DNA of 64,000 nt from CAIXSC01 sp046349935 (GTDB taxonomy: Bacteria; Planctomycetota; Planctomycetia; Pirellulales; Pirellulaceae): positions 186,001 to 250,000 of the forward strand of contig JAXMBK010000008.1 of assembly GCA_046349935.1 (NCBI GenBank), in the 5' to 3' direction. Position numbers and translations under genes: made by a program. The notes under the pieces were generated by a model that was not told where the DNA came from, ran no database searches, and worked only from the letters and a program-made list of their open reading frames with translations. This document shows, piece after piece, positions 43,868 to 52,724 of this stretch (positions are counted from its first letter, which is position 1; each line of letters starts with the position of its first letter).

Positions 43868-46126
43868 TCACCCGATGCCGATCTGTTGAGCCAGTTTCAT
43901 TTGGGCCGCGTGGAGCCGCGCGTAGGTGCCGTTGAGCTGCAGCAATTCTTCGTGCGGGCCCAGTTCGACGAGGTCGCCCGCTTCAATGACGGCGAGCCGA
44001 TTGGCTTTGCGCAGGGTGCTGAGGCGATGGGCGATCGCCAGCGTGGTCCGGCCTTGGACGAGCGTATCGAGCGCCGCTTGGATTTCACGCTCCGTTTCGG
44101 TGTCGACCGAAGAGGTGGCTTCGTCCAGGATCAGGATGCGCGGGTCGGTGAGCAGCGCGCGGGCGATCGAAATCCGTTGCCGCTCGCCGCCGGAGAGCGC
44201 TTGACCGCGTTCGCCTACCAGCGAATCGTAGCCATCCGCCAGCCGCAAGATGAACTCGTGCGCGTGCGCGGCCCGCGCCGCGTTGACGATTTCCTCGCGA
44301 GTGGCTTCAGGACGGCCGTAGGCGATGTTCTCCGCGATCGTGCCGTAGAACAAGAACGGCTCTTGCAGCACGATGCCGATGTTGCGGCGGTACTCTTCCA
44401 CCGGGAAATCGCGGATGTCGACGCCGTCGACCAAAATGGCGCCCTGACCGACGTCGTAGAAACGGCAGATCAAGTTTACCAGCGTGCTTTTTCCAGCGCC
44501 GCTAGGACCGACCAAACCGAGCATCTCGCCGGCCTCCACCTGCAGCGAGACGCCATGCAGCACTTCGCGTTTGCCGTAGCGGAAACGCACGTCGCGCAAT
44601 TCGATGCGTCCTTGGACGCGACCGGGGTGCACCGGCCGCACAGGCTCCGGCACGCTCGGCACGCGATCCAAAATCTCGAAGATGCGGTGCGCGGCCGCAC
44701 CGGCTCGCTGCACCGACGCCAAGATGCGACTCATCGATTCCAGTCGCGTGTAGAACCGGCCGATGTACAGCACGAATTGCAGCAGCACGGCGACCGTGAC
44801 TTCTTGCCGCATGATCAGCCACACGCCGCAGGCCCAGATGATGAGTCCGCCGCATTCGGTGAGGAAGGTGACGAGCGGACCGAAGAAGGACCACAACTTG
44901 TTGACGCGATTGTTGGCGTCGAGCACATGTTGATTGGCTCGTCCAAAGCGTTCTACCTCGCGGCTTTCCTGGGCGAACGCCTTCACAACGCGAATCCCAG
45001 GAATCGTATCCGCGAGCACGGCGACCATGTCGCCCCAGGCGGTCGTCCCGCGCGCAAAGCCATGACGCAACCCGCCGCGCAGGCGCTGCACCATCCACGC
45101 GATGGGAAACAAGGGCAGCAGCGTGACGATGGCGAGCGTCGGGTTGATCCACAGCAAGATGCCGGCGGTGAATAGGATCAGCAACGTGTCGTTAATGAAG
45201 TCGAGTGCATCGGCGGATAAAAAGCTGCAGATGCGATCGGTGTCGCTGGACACGCGCGAGATCAAGTCGCCCGTGCGCTGGCCGCCGAAAAACTCCAACG
45301 ACAACTTTTGGAGGTGCGCGTAGGTTTCGAGGCGCAGGTCGGCGCTGATCTGTTCGCTGGCCTTGTACAGCACGTAGTTTCGCGCCCAGCCCAGCAGCCA
45401 CGCCAGGATGGCGGCGCCGCTGAGTCCGCCGAGGTACCAGCAGACCACGTTCATCGAGACGGTTTGTCCCGCTTCCAGTGGATCGAGCACGTGACGGTAG
45501 AACGGGCCGATGATGTAGGGCGGAATTAGGCCGGCGACGGTGCTGGCGAGCAACAGCAGAGCGCCCGAGACGATCATGCCGCGACGCGGGTGGGCGAAAC
45601 GCAGGAGTCGAAAAAGAGCCTGACGCGGCGGCGGCTGGAGCGACGCGCTGCACGCGGGGCACTCGCCGTCACCCCCCATCACGCCGCCGCACTGGGGACA
45701 GACCGATGGGGCGGCCGCCGCCAACGGCTCGCCGCTGCGCGGCAGCGCCTGTCGCACTTGGCGGACGAACCGCTGGATGGCCGGGGCGCGGTCGCTTGTA
45801 TAGCGCCACAGGGCGAGGCGGCGGTCGGGGAGGGTCAGTTCCAGGGCGCCGACCCCTTGCGATTCGGTCGCGCGCAGGACCAGTTCGGCGGCGAGCGGCC
45901 ACGCTTCGATTTTCCAAGGGGAGGGGCCGGCGGCCTCCGATCGGGCGGTGAGGAGACGTTGCGTGGTCAGGAACAGCCATTCGGACCGGAACTGCATACG
46001 GCCGTCGAGGTCGGTCTCGGAAATGGACGTAATCTCTTCACCGGCATTGAGTTGCGAATGGATGGCGGCGCGCAGCTCGGGAGGGAGCGGGGTGAGCAGC
46101 GAGGGGGTGGTCGACGGTTCAGGCAC
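43868..46126 (-). CDS. ABC exporter with N-terminal extension (cyanophycin-associated)
   Basis: 752 residues. Residues about 1-135 form a beta-rich extension (FRSEWLFLTTQRLL, LELTLPDRRLALWRYTS) resembling a PH-like fold; about 141-160 is a zinc ribbon with CPQC and CPAC. A type IV half-exporter follows: six helices at about 180-445, then Walker A VGPSGAGKSTL, LSGGERQRISIARALL, Walker B ILILDEATSSVD and IAHRLSTLR. This combination matches the cyanophycin metabolism-associated ABC transporter found with DUF1854 genes. Its cargo is not known. It is divergent from the cphA pair. Confidence 0.9.
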   Translation of the reverse strand: MPEPSTTPSLLTPLPPELRAAIHSQLNAGEEITSISETDLDGRMQFRSEWLFLTTQRLLTARSEAAGPSPWKIEAWPLAAELVLRATESQGVGALELTLPDRRLALWRYTSDRAPAIQRFVRQVRQALPRSGEPLAAAAPSVCPQCGGVMGGDGECPACSASLQPPPRQALFRLLRFAHPRRGMIVSGALLLLASTVAGLIPPYIIGPFYRHVLDPLEAGQTVSMNVVCWYLGGLSGAAILAWLLGWARNYVLYKASEQISADLRLETYAHLQKLSLEFFGGQRTGDLISRVSSDTDRICSFLSADALDFINDTLLILFTAGILLWINPTLAIVTLLPLFPIAWMVQRLRGGLRHGFARGTTAWGDMVAVLADTIPGIRVVKAFAQESREVERFGRANQHVLDANNRVNKLWSFFGPLVTFLTECGGLIIWACGVWLIMRQEVTVAVLLQFVLYIGRFYTRLESMSRILASVQRAGAAAHRIFEILDRVPSVPEPVRPVHPGRVQGRIELRDVRFRYGKREVLHGVSLQVEAGEMLGLVGPSGAGKSTLVNLICRFYDVGQGAILVDGVDIRDFPVEEYRRNIGIVLQEPFLFYGTIAENIAYGRPEATREEIVNAARAAHAHEFILRLADGYDSLVGERGQALSGGERQRISIARALLTDPRILILDEATSSVDTETEREIQAALDTLVQGRTTLAIAHRLSTLRKANRLAVIEAGDLVELGPHEELLQLNGTYARLHAAQMKLAQQIGIG

Positions 46127-46686
46127 GGGAAAAGGTCGCTCGAAGGAAAAAAGCTGCGCTTCTCGAAATCTTCAGGTGTGCGGCGGGGCGATCTGGCGCA
46201 ACCGAGTATACGCCGACGCGCCTCGCAACTCGTCAAATATCGGCAAAAAGTTGCTGGCTTTTGCCCTGTGACTCGCGGATAATGTCGACCGACCCAGAGG
46301 CGAGGCGGTTGCGTAGTGTGTCGAGGCGATGGCGGCGCGAGCGGGGTCGCTGGCATCGTGAGGGCGTCAAAACGCAAAGTTCGCGAGTTATCGGCAAATG
46401 GGGCGAGATTGATGCGCCCAGCGGGCCGCTCGGCGGCGAAAGGTTGGAGGAACACGGTAGTTTGCGTCGGCATGGAAGTGGCTTGCTTCCCGCATTTTCT
46501 CGCTGGATGCAACCTTTGGTCGTACGATAAACTACTACGGCAAATCCGACATGCTTGGACTGATGACCTGCCTACCGGAAGATGCGTCCGCAGGGATGTC
46601 CCGACGCAAGCCATACCCAATTACAGCGTGCGAGTTTCACTCGATCGAAACTCGCATCGACATCCCCGGCGTTATGTTTGGAATAT
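46127..46686. other. 560-base divergent intergenic region of the cyanophycin locus
   Basis: The gap separates the ABC exporter from the first cphA-type gene and should carry both promoters. Two related ATCGGCAAA boxes lie at about 46238 and 46391, and an inverted repeat lies near the cphA start (listed separately). No convincing coding sequence: frames open across it lack ribosome sites and look like shadows. Confidence 0.6.
46630..46655. promoter_or_regulatory. Inverted repeat just upstream of cphA: possible operator or leader hairpin
   Basis: GCGAGTTTC and GAAACTCGC are a perfect nine-base inverted repeat with an eight-base spacer, ending 31 bases before the first cphA ATG. It could bind a dimeric regulator or fold in the mRNA leader. 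No regulator gene lies in the locus, so the controller is unknown. Confidence 0.45.
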
Positions 46687-48996
46687 ATGGAAATCCGAAA
46701 AGTTCTGACGTTGCGCGGCCCGAACATTTGGGGCCTGAACACGGTTTTCGAAGCTTGGTTGGATCAACGGGATTGGGCGGGCCGCGACCTTGACGCTCGC
46801 GTTTGGTCGCAGAAGTTGACCGAATTCTGCATCGCCGTGCATGGCGATTGCGACGCCGGTTGTGCACGCGACGCGGGCTGGTCGCCGCTGCACGAAGAAA
46901 CCGACGTGCCGCGCATTTTGGGACGAGCGACGCTCGAACTGCAGCGAGCGCTGGGGGCTCGAGTCTCCGCGCTGGCGACGGCGCCGATGAACGAGCCGGG
47001 CGTGTTTCAAGTCGTCGTCGGGTACGAAGACGAGCGGCTGGGGCGGATGTGCTTGGAGTTGGCGGGCCAGTTTGTGCTGTCGGTCGTGGAGGGGACGGCG
47101 TTCGATATGGCGGCGGGATGGCGCCAACTGCGGCTCAATGCGGCCGCTTGCCGATTGCCTTCGGCGACGGCGGCCGTGCTGAATGCGGCTGCCATGCGCA
47201 ACATTCCGGTGCTGAAGACCTCCGACCCCGAAGTCTGGCAGCTCGGCTGGGGCTCGAAACTCCATCGCTTCCAAGGGGCGCTCACCGATCGCACGAGCGC
47301 GGTCTCCGAGTCGTTGTTGCGCGACCCGAATGTGACGTGGCGGTTGCTGCAAGCGGCCGGCGTGCCGATGTTTGATCCCGATGAGCCGGTGCCGGCGGCC
47401 GATCATCATGTGTTGGTGGCCAACCAACGTTGCGTCTGCACGGTGCGGCAAGAGTCGGGCGAGGACGGGGTGATTCGCTATCGCGAGATCGACGAGCCGT
47501 TGGACGCGGAACTCGCGCTGCAGCTGGTCGAAGGGGCGCGGATGCTGGGCTTGGACGTCGCGGAGTTCGCGCTCGCCGGCCCCGATTTGACCCGGCCGCT
47601 TGACGCCAAGACCCGCGGCGTGGTGAGCGTCGCCTCGCGACCGAATCTCGAAAAGTTCTGCTCGCTGTCGACGGGAACCGCGCACCGCGTCGGTCATGCG
47701 ATCATGGACGGGCTGTATCCGACGACGCCAAGCACGTCGCCAAGCACGTCGTCGCAAGCGGGACGCATACCTGTCATCTCCATCACGGGCGTCAACGGCA
47801 AGACGACGACGACTCGCCTATGCGCCCACATCGTGGCGACTTCGGGCAAACGGACGGGCTTCACCTGCACCGACGGCATCTATATCGCCGGTCGGCGGAT
47901 TGACGTCGAGGATTGCAGCGGACCGCGCAGCGCTCGCAATGTGCTGATGAATCCCACGGTTGAAGCGGCCGTTCTCGAGACGGCGCGCGGCGGCATCCTC
48001 CGGGAAGGTCTGGCGTTCGATCAGTCTGATGTGGCGGTCGTCACCAATATCGGCGAAGGCGACCACCTGGGGCTGAACGGCATCGACACGAAAGAACAAT
48101 TGGCGCGCGTCAAGCGAACGATCGTCGATGCTGTGTCGCCTGCCGGCGCCGCAGTGCTCAAGGCCGACGATCCGCTCACGGCGGCGATGGCGGACCACTG
48201 CCGCGGTTCAATCATTTATTTCTGCCGCGATCCCGAACATCCGGTGATGGCCGAACATCGGGCGAAGAATGGTCGCGTCGTGTTCGTCCGCGACAACTCG
48301 GTGGTCGTCGCCGATGGGCAGCTCGAGATTCCGTTGCTGTCGTTCGATCGCATCCCGTTGACCCACAATGGACGCATTCTGTTCCAGGTGGAGAACGTCC
48401 TGGCGGCGACGGCGGCGACGTGGGCCTTGGGGATTCCCGCCGAAGTCATCCGCAACGGGCTCGAGTCGTTTTCGGCGAGTCTCGATAAGTCGCCGGGGCG
48501 CTTCAATCTGGTCGAAATCGGCGGCGCGACGGTGGTGGTCGACTACGGCCACAACACGTCGTCGCTCAAAGCGATGCTCGATACGCTCGCGCAGTTCCCG
48601 CACACTCGCCGGCTGACGGTCTATTCGGCCGCCGGCGATCGCCGCGATTGCGACATGATCGATCAAGGCGCCATGTTGGGCGATGCCTTCGATCAGGTGA
48701 TTCTGTACGAGGATCATTACATTCGCGGTCGACAGCCCGGCGAAATCACGGCGCTTTTTCAGCAAGGCTTGCAGCGCGGCAAACGCGTGCAAGAGGTGTC
48801 GCCCGTGCAGGGCTGGGAAGCGGCGGTCGAGGTGGTGCTGCGTCGCATGCAACCGGGAGACTTGGTGCTGTTGCAGGCCGACACGATCGACGGCGCCGTC
48901 GAAGTCATGAAGAAGTATTTGGCGATCGACGCCGCGGCGCGAGAAGTCAATTTGAAGGATGCAATCAAGACGTCGCAACCGACAGGGCGAGTCTAA
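46687..48996 (+). CDS. cphA: Cyanophycin synthetase paralogue: active-looking Mur-ligase half, dead ATP-grasp half
   Basis: 769 residues from the ATG at 46687 (an open frame runs further up). Residues about 1-160 are the CphA N-domain, starting MEIRKVLTLRGPNIWG. The ATP-grasp domain (about 200-345) is shortened by roughly 130 residues, without the VVKP nucleotide block, and EVNAGPGLRMH of the partner reads SVASRPNLEKF (314-324), so the metal ligands are lost. The Mur-ligase half (about 360-760) is complete: GVNGKTTTT (368-376), ETARGGILREGL, TNIGEGDHLG, and a C-terminal lobe with PGRFNL and VVVDYGHN. In CphA1 the Mur half adds arginine to the aspartate side chain. This protein is probably an arginine-adding subunit or paralogue. 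Sixty bases separate it from the partner. Confidence 0.9.
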   Translation: MEIRKVLTLRGPNIWGLNTVFEAWLDQRDWAGRDLDARVWSQKLTEFCIAVHGDCDAGCARDAGWSPLHEETDVPRILGRATLELQRALGARVSALATAPMNEPGVFQVVVGYEDERLGRMCLELAGQFVLSVVEGTAFDMAAGWRQLRLNAAACRLPSATAAVLNAAAMRNIPVLKTSDPEVWQLGWGSKLHRFQGALTDRTSAVSESLLRDPNVTWRLLQAAGVPMFDPDEPVPAADHHVLVANQRCVCTVRQESGEDGVIRYREIDEPLDAELALQLVEGARMLGLDVAEFALAGPDLTRPLDAKTRGVVSVASRPNLEKFCSLSTGTAHRVGHAIMDGLYPTTPSTSPSTSSQAGRIPVISITGVNGKTTTTRLCAHIVATSGKRTGFTCTDGIYIAGRRIDVEDCSGPRSARNVLMNPTVEAAVLETARGGILREGLAFDQSDVAVVTNIGEGDHLGLNGIDTKEQLARVKRTIVDAVSPAGAAVLKADDPLTAAMADHCRGSIIYFCRDPEHPVMAEHRAKNGRVVFVRDNSVVVADGQLEIPLLSFDRIPLTHNGRILFQVENVLAATAATWALGIPAEVIRNGLESFSASLDKSPGRFNLVEIGGATVVVDYGHNTSSLKAMLDTLAQFPHTRRLTVYSAAGDRRDCDMIDQGAMLGDAFDQVILYEDHYIRGRQPGEITALFQQGLQRGKRVQEVSPVQGWEAAVEVVLRRMQPGDLVLLQADTIDGAVEVMKKYLAIDAAAREVNLKDAIKTSQPTGRV

Positions 48997-49056
48997 GATC
49001 GCCCGTTTATTTCACGATGCGTCCGCGCGACGCATCGTCGCGGCAAGGGAAAAGCG

Positions 49057-51222
49057 ATGCTGTTTCGGCGAGTCTGGGCGCTGCGGGGTCCGAACTACTG
49101 GGCCAATTATCCGGTGCTGGAAGCGGAAGTCGACCTGGGCGAGTTCAAAGACCGCTCATCCGAGGAACTGCCGGGATTCAACGAACGGCTGAAGAGCTGG
49201 CTGCCGTCGCTGATTGAACATCGGTGCAGCGTCGGCGAACGCGGCGGCTTCTTTCAGCGGCTCGAACGCGGCACCTATCTCGCCCACATCCTGGAACACG
49301 TCACGCTGGAACTGCAGACGCTGGCCGGCAGCAATTGCGGTTTCGGCCGCGCTCGGGAACTGGACGAAGACGGCGTCTATCGAGTCGCCATTCAGTACGA
49401 AGAGGAAGCGCTCGGCCGCGCGTGCCTCGACGCCGGCCGCAAGCTGTGCATGGCGGCGGTGCACAATCAGCCGTTCGACGTCGACGCGACGCTCGCCGAA
49501 CTCCGCGAACTATCCTACGACGTCCGGTTAGGACCGAGCACCGGCGCGATTGTGCGTGCAGCCAAGACGCGCGGCATTCCCGTGCGACGCTTGAACCGCG
49601 AAAGCCTCGTGCAACTGGGCTTCGGCGCGCGAGCGCGACGGATCTGCACCGCCGAGTCAGATCGAACGGCGGCGATCGCCGAGACGATCGCCCAAGACAA
49701 AGAACTCACCCGCGAATTGCTCCGCGCCGTCGGCGTCCCCGTTCCGCTGGGGCGCCCCGTCACCGACGCCAACGACGCCTGGCACGCGGCTCAGGAACTG
49801 GGGCTGCCCGTGGTCGTGAAGCCGCGCTACGGCAATCACGGTCGGGGCGTCGCCACCAATTTGTCGACGCAAGACCAAGTGATGAAGGCCTACGCGGCGG
49901 CCCGCGAGGAAAGCCGGCACATCATGGTCGAGCAATTCATCGAGGGGCAGGATCATCGGTTGTTGGTGATCGGCGATCGACTCATCGCCGCCGCCATCCG
50001 TCAGCCGGCGCACGTCGTCGGGGACGGCCGCTCGACGATCGAGCAGTTGGTCGCGGAAGTCAACAAAGACCCGCGCCGCAGCGACGGCCACTCGACCGTC
50101 TTGAGCTTCATCAAGCTGGACGCCATCGGGTTAGAAGTGCTGGCGGAGCAGGGGTACACTCCCGAATCGACGCCGCCTGCCGGAGCGACGGTGCTGATTC
50201 GTCGCAACGGCAACTTGAGCACCGGCGGGACGGCGACCGATGTGACCGATCAAGTGCATCCCGACGTCGCGAAACGAGCGGTCGAGGCGGCGCGGGTCAT
50301 TGGATTGGATATCGCCGGCGTCGACGTCGTGACGCTCGATATCAGCCGGCCGCTGGAAGAACAGCGCGGCGGCGTCGTTGAAGTGAATGCGGGGCCGGGA
50401 CTGCGGATGCACATCGAGCCGACGGCCGGCAAACCGCGACCCGTCGGCGATGCGATCGTGGAACTGCTGTTCGGCGCCCATGAAAACGGCCGCATTCCAG
50501 TGATCGGCGTGAGCGGCCATCGCGGCGTCGCAGCGACCGTGCAGTGGACTTCGGAGCTGCTGAAATCGTTGGGACACGAGGTCGGCCGAGTCGACTCGGA
50601 GGGGCTCGCGATCGGCGACCGTCGCCTGCGCGACGCGCGCGATTCGCAATGGTCGCGCACGCGCGACGTGTTGTTGCATCCCAACGTCACGGCGGCGGTG
50701 CTGGAAGTCGACGTCGATGGCATCGTGCGTGAAGGACTGGGAGTCGACCGCGTCGAGATCGGCATCGTCACGTGGTGCGGCCCTTTGGAAGGCCGCGATC
50801 TGTGTCAGATGGGAACGCCTGAAAAATACGTTCGCACGCTGCGGACGGTGGTCGACGTCGTGCTGCCGACCGGCGCCGCAATTCTGAATGCCGATGATCC
50901 GGCCGTGGCCGCCATGTCGGAAAAGTGCAAGGGAGCGACGGTCTTCATCTCGCGCGACGAGCAGTCGGCCGTGTTGGCCGAGCATCGGGCGAAAGGGGGA
51001 CGCGCCGTATTGGAGCGGCGCGGGGTCGTCGTGCTGCTGGAGTCGGAGCGCGAGGAAGAACTGGGAGCGTGGCGCGACTTCGTGCCGCCCGCGTTGCTGA
51101 ATGACCCTGGCGCCGTCGAAGCGCTGCTCTGTTCGGCCGCCGCGGCCTGGACGCTCGGGGCCGATCCGGCTACTCTGCGATCCAGCTTGGCGCGACTTGC
51201 CGCGCCGGCCGCAGGCCGCTAG
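49057..51222 (+). CDS. cphA: Cyanophycin synthetase paralogue: active-looking ATP-grasp half, dead Mur-ligase half
   Basis: 721 residues. The N-domain (about 1-160) starts MLFRRVWALRGPNYW and keeps HILEHVTLELQTLAG (77-91); the first protein has RILGRATLELQ at this place. The ATP-grasp domain (about 205-465) is intact: VVVKPRYGNHGRGV (252-265), NLSTGGTATDVTDQVHPDV and EVNAGPGLRMH (442-452). The Mur part is broken: GVSGHRGVA replaces GVNGKTTTT (484-492), ETARGG is EVDVDG, and the C-terminal lobe is absent. The ATP-grasp half of CphA1 adds aspartate to the backbone; in CphA2 it joins Asp-Arg dipeptides and its Mur half is also degenerate. So this could be CphA2-like, or the aspartate-adding half of a split enzyme. 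Confidence 0.92.
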   Translation: MLFRRVWALRGPNYWANYPVLEAEVDLGEFKDRSSEELPGFNERLKSWLPSLIEHRCSVGERGGFFQRLERGTYLAHILEHVTLELQTLAGSNCGFGRARELDEDGVYRVAIQYEEEALGRACLDAGRKLCMAAVHNQPFDVDATLAELRELSYDVRLGPSTGAIVRAAKTRGIPVRRLNRESLVQLGFGARARRICTAESDRTAAIAETIAQDKELTRELLRAVGVPVPLGRPVTDANDAWHAAQELGLPVVVKPRYGNHGRGVATNLSTQDQVMKAYAAAREESRHIMVEQFIEGQDHRLLVIGDRLIAAAIRQPAHVVGDGRSTIEQLVAEVNKDPRRSDGHSTVLSFIKLDAIGLEVLAEQGYTPESTPPAGATVLIRRNGNLSTGGTATDVTDQVHPDVAKRAVEAARVIGLDIAGVDVVTLDISRPLEEQRGGVVEVNAGPGLRMHIEPTAGKPRPVGDAIVELLFGAHENGRIPVIGVSGHRGVAATVQWTSELLKSLGHEVGRVDSEGLAIGDRRLRDARDSQWSRTRDVLLHPNVTAAVLEVDVDGIVREGLGVDRVEIGIVTWCGPLEGRDLCQMGTPEKYVRTLRTVVDVVLPTGAAILNADDPAVAAMSEKCKGATVFISRDEQSAVLAEHRAKGGRAVLERRGVVVLLESEREEELGAWRDFVPPALLNDPGAVEALLCSAAAAWTLGADPATLRSSLARLAAPAAGR

Positions 51223-51315
51223 CGTTTATTTAGAGGCCGTTTTGAAGGCGGCGAGCCGACCGCGAGCGCGGATGCCGGCGGATGAATCGAATTTGATCTA
51301 CAAGGGAGTCGAAAG

Positions 51316-51837
51316 ATGCTAAGCGCCGTCGTCCAAGAAGCGCTCAACGACCAAATCAACACGGAACTCTATTCGTCGTACAACTATCTGGCCATGTCGG
51401 CGTACTGCGAACGAGTGAACTTTCGCGGGTGCGCTCAGTGGTTGCGGGTGCAAAGCCAGGAAGAGTATCAGCACGCGATGAAGTTGTACGACTTCCTGCT
51501 GGCTCGCAATGGCCGCGTTGTGCTCCGCGAAGTGCGTGCGCCGCGCACCGATTACGACTCGATTCCAGAAGTGTTCAGCGAGGCGCTGCTGCAAGAGCAG
51601 GACGTCAGCCGTCGGATCGATTCGCTGTACGAATTGGCGTTCAAGGAACGCGCGTTCGCGGCGCTGGTGGAGCTGCAGTGGTTTATTTCCGAGCAGGTGG
51701 AAGAGGAACGTACGGCCCGCGACATCGTCGCCAAATTGGACCTCGTGAAGGCCGATCCCTCCGCGCTCCTGGATCTCGATCGTGAACTGGGCTCGCGTAC
51801 GGCCGTCGACGCAGGCGGTGCGGCGGAATCGGCTTAA
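51316..51837 (+). CDS. ftnA: Non-haem ferritin
   Basis: 173 residues, four-helix bundle. LNDQINTELYSSYNYLAMSAYC carries the first iron-ligand Glu, QSQEEYQHAMKLYDFL the Glu-x-x-His pair, and WFISEQVEEERTARDIV the second helix-pair ligands. The gene has a good ribosome site (GGGAG). It stores iron as ferrihydrite. It lies 93 bases after the second cphA and before a sirtuin gene on the same strand, so it may be transcribed with the storage-polymer locus. Confidence 0.93.
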   Translation: MLSAVVQEALNDQINTELYSSYNYLAMSAYCERVNFRGCAQWLRVQSQEEYQHAMKLYDFLLARNGRVVLREVRAPRTDYDSIPEVFSEALLQEQDVSRRIDSLYELAFKERAFAALVELQWFISEQVEEERTARDIVAKLDLVKADPSALLDLDRELGSRTAVDAGGAAESA

Positions 51838-51867
51838 CCGCAATCGTCGGTTCGCTTCATCCTCTTC

Positions 51868-52644
51868 ATGCCGCTTTCCCCCGATCAACTCCGACAATGC
51901 CGCGCTGTCGCCGACTTGATGACGTCGGCGCGGTCGGTGGTCGCCTTTACGGGCGCCGGGATTAGTACGGAGAGCGGCATCCCCGACTTTCGATCGCCCG
52001 GCGGCGTATGGGCGACTTCAAAGCCGGTTCTGTATCAGGACTTCCTATGCAGCGCCGCGGCGCGTCAAGAAGCTTGGCGGCAAAAGGCGGTCGCGTTTCG
52101 AGAATTCCGCGACTGCGGGCCCAATCAAGGGCACTTGATCCTCGCGGACTGGGAGTCTCGCGGCCTCTTGCGCGGACTCGTCACCCAGAACATCGACGGT
52201 TTGCATCAGCGGGCCGGCAGCCGCCGAGTGCTGGAGTTGCACGGAACGGCGCTCGAGGTCGTCTGTCTGGAATGCGGCGCCCGGTACCCGTCCGCGCCGC
52301 TGATGGATCGGTATGGATTAGAGCAGCAGCCGCCCGCGTGCGAGCGCTGTCGCGGGATGCTCAAGCATGCGACGATCTCGTTTGGGCAGCCGCTGGACGA
52401 CGAAGTGTGGCGCGACTCGCTGTCCCTGTGCGCCATGGCCGATGTGCTGTTGGCGATCGGTTCGTCGCTCGTGGTCGAACCGGCCGCCTCGCTGCCGCGC
52501 GCCGCCGCGGAGGCCGATGCCAAACTGGTCGTCATCAATCGCGACCCCACGCCGCTCGATTCCCGCGCCGCCGTGACGCTGCATGCGAGCATCGGCGAGA
52601 CGCTGGCGGCAATCGACGAAGCACTCGACCACCGCGTCGTTTGA
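51868..52644 (+). CDS. NAD-dependent protein deacylase (sirtuin)
   Basis: 258 residues. GAGISTESGIPDFRS and TQNIDGLHQRAG bind NAD, LELHGT carries the catalytic His, CLEC with CERC is the zinc site, and GSSLVVEP and VVINRDPTPLD close the Rossmann fold. The residues typical of CobB-type desuccinylases (Tyr and Arg in the small loop) are not evident; the text FLCSAAARQEAWRQK looks more like class II sirtuins. It removes acyl groups from lysine. Its placement 30 bases after ferritin may reflect a shared transcript. Confidence 0.93.
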   Translation: MPLSPDQLRQCRAVADLMTSARSVVAFTGAGISTESGIPDFRSPGGVWATSKPVLYQDFLCSAAARQEAWRQKAVAFREFRDCGPNQGHLILADWESRGLLRGLVTQNIDGLHQRAGSRRVLELHGTALEVVCLECGARYPSAPLMDRYGLEQQPPACERCRGMLKHATISFGQPLDDEVWRDSLSLCAMADVLLAIGSSLVVEPAASLPRAAAEADAKLVVINRDPTPLDSRAAVTLHASIGETLAAIDEALDHRVV

Positions 52645-52724
52645 CCCGCAGCCGCCGGCGAGGAAGTTGCGCTATCGTGGGGATTCGGCGTCGTCTTAAA
52701 TGGCCAACGGCAAAGTCTGCTCCG

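Noticed and set aside
46261..46708. Open frames between the ABC exporter and cphA as genes
   Set aside because: They lack ribosome sites and recognisable domains, overlap each other, and run into the cphA start.
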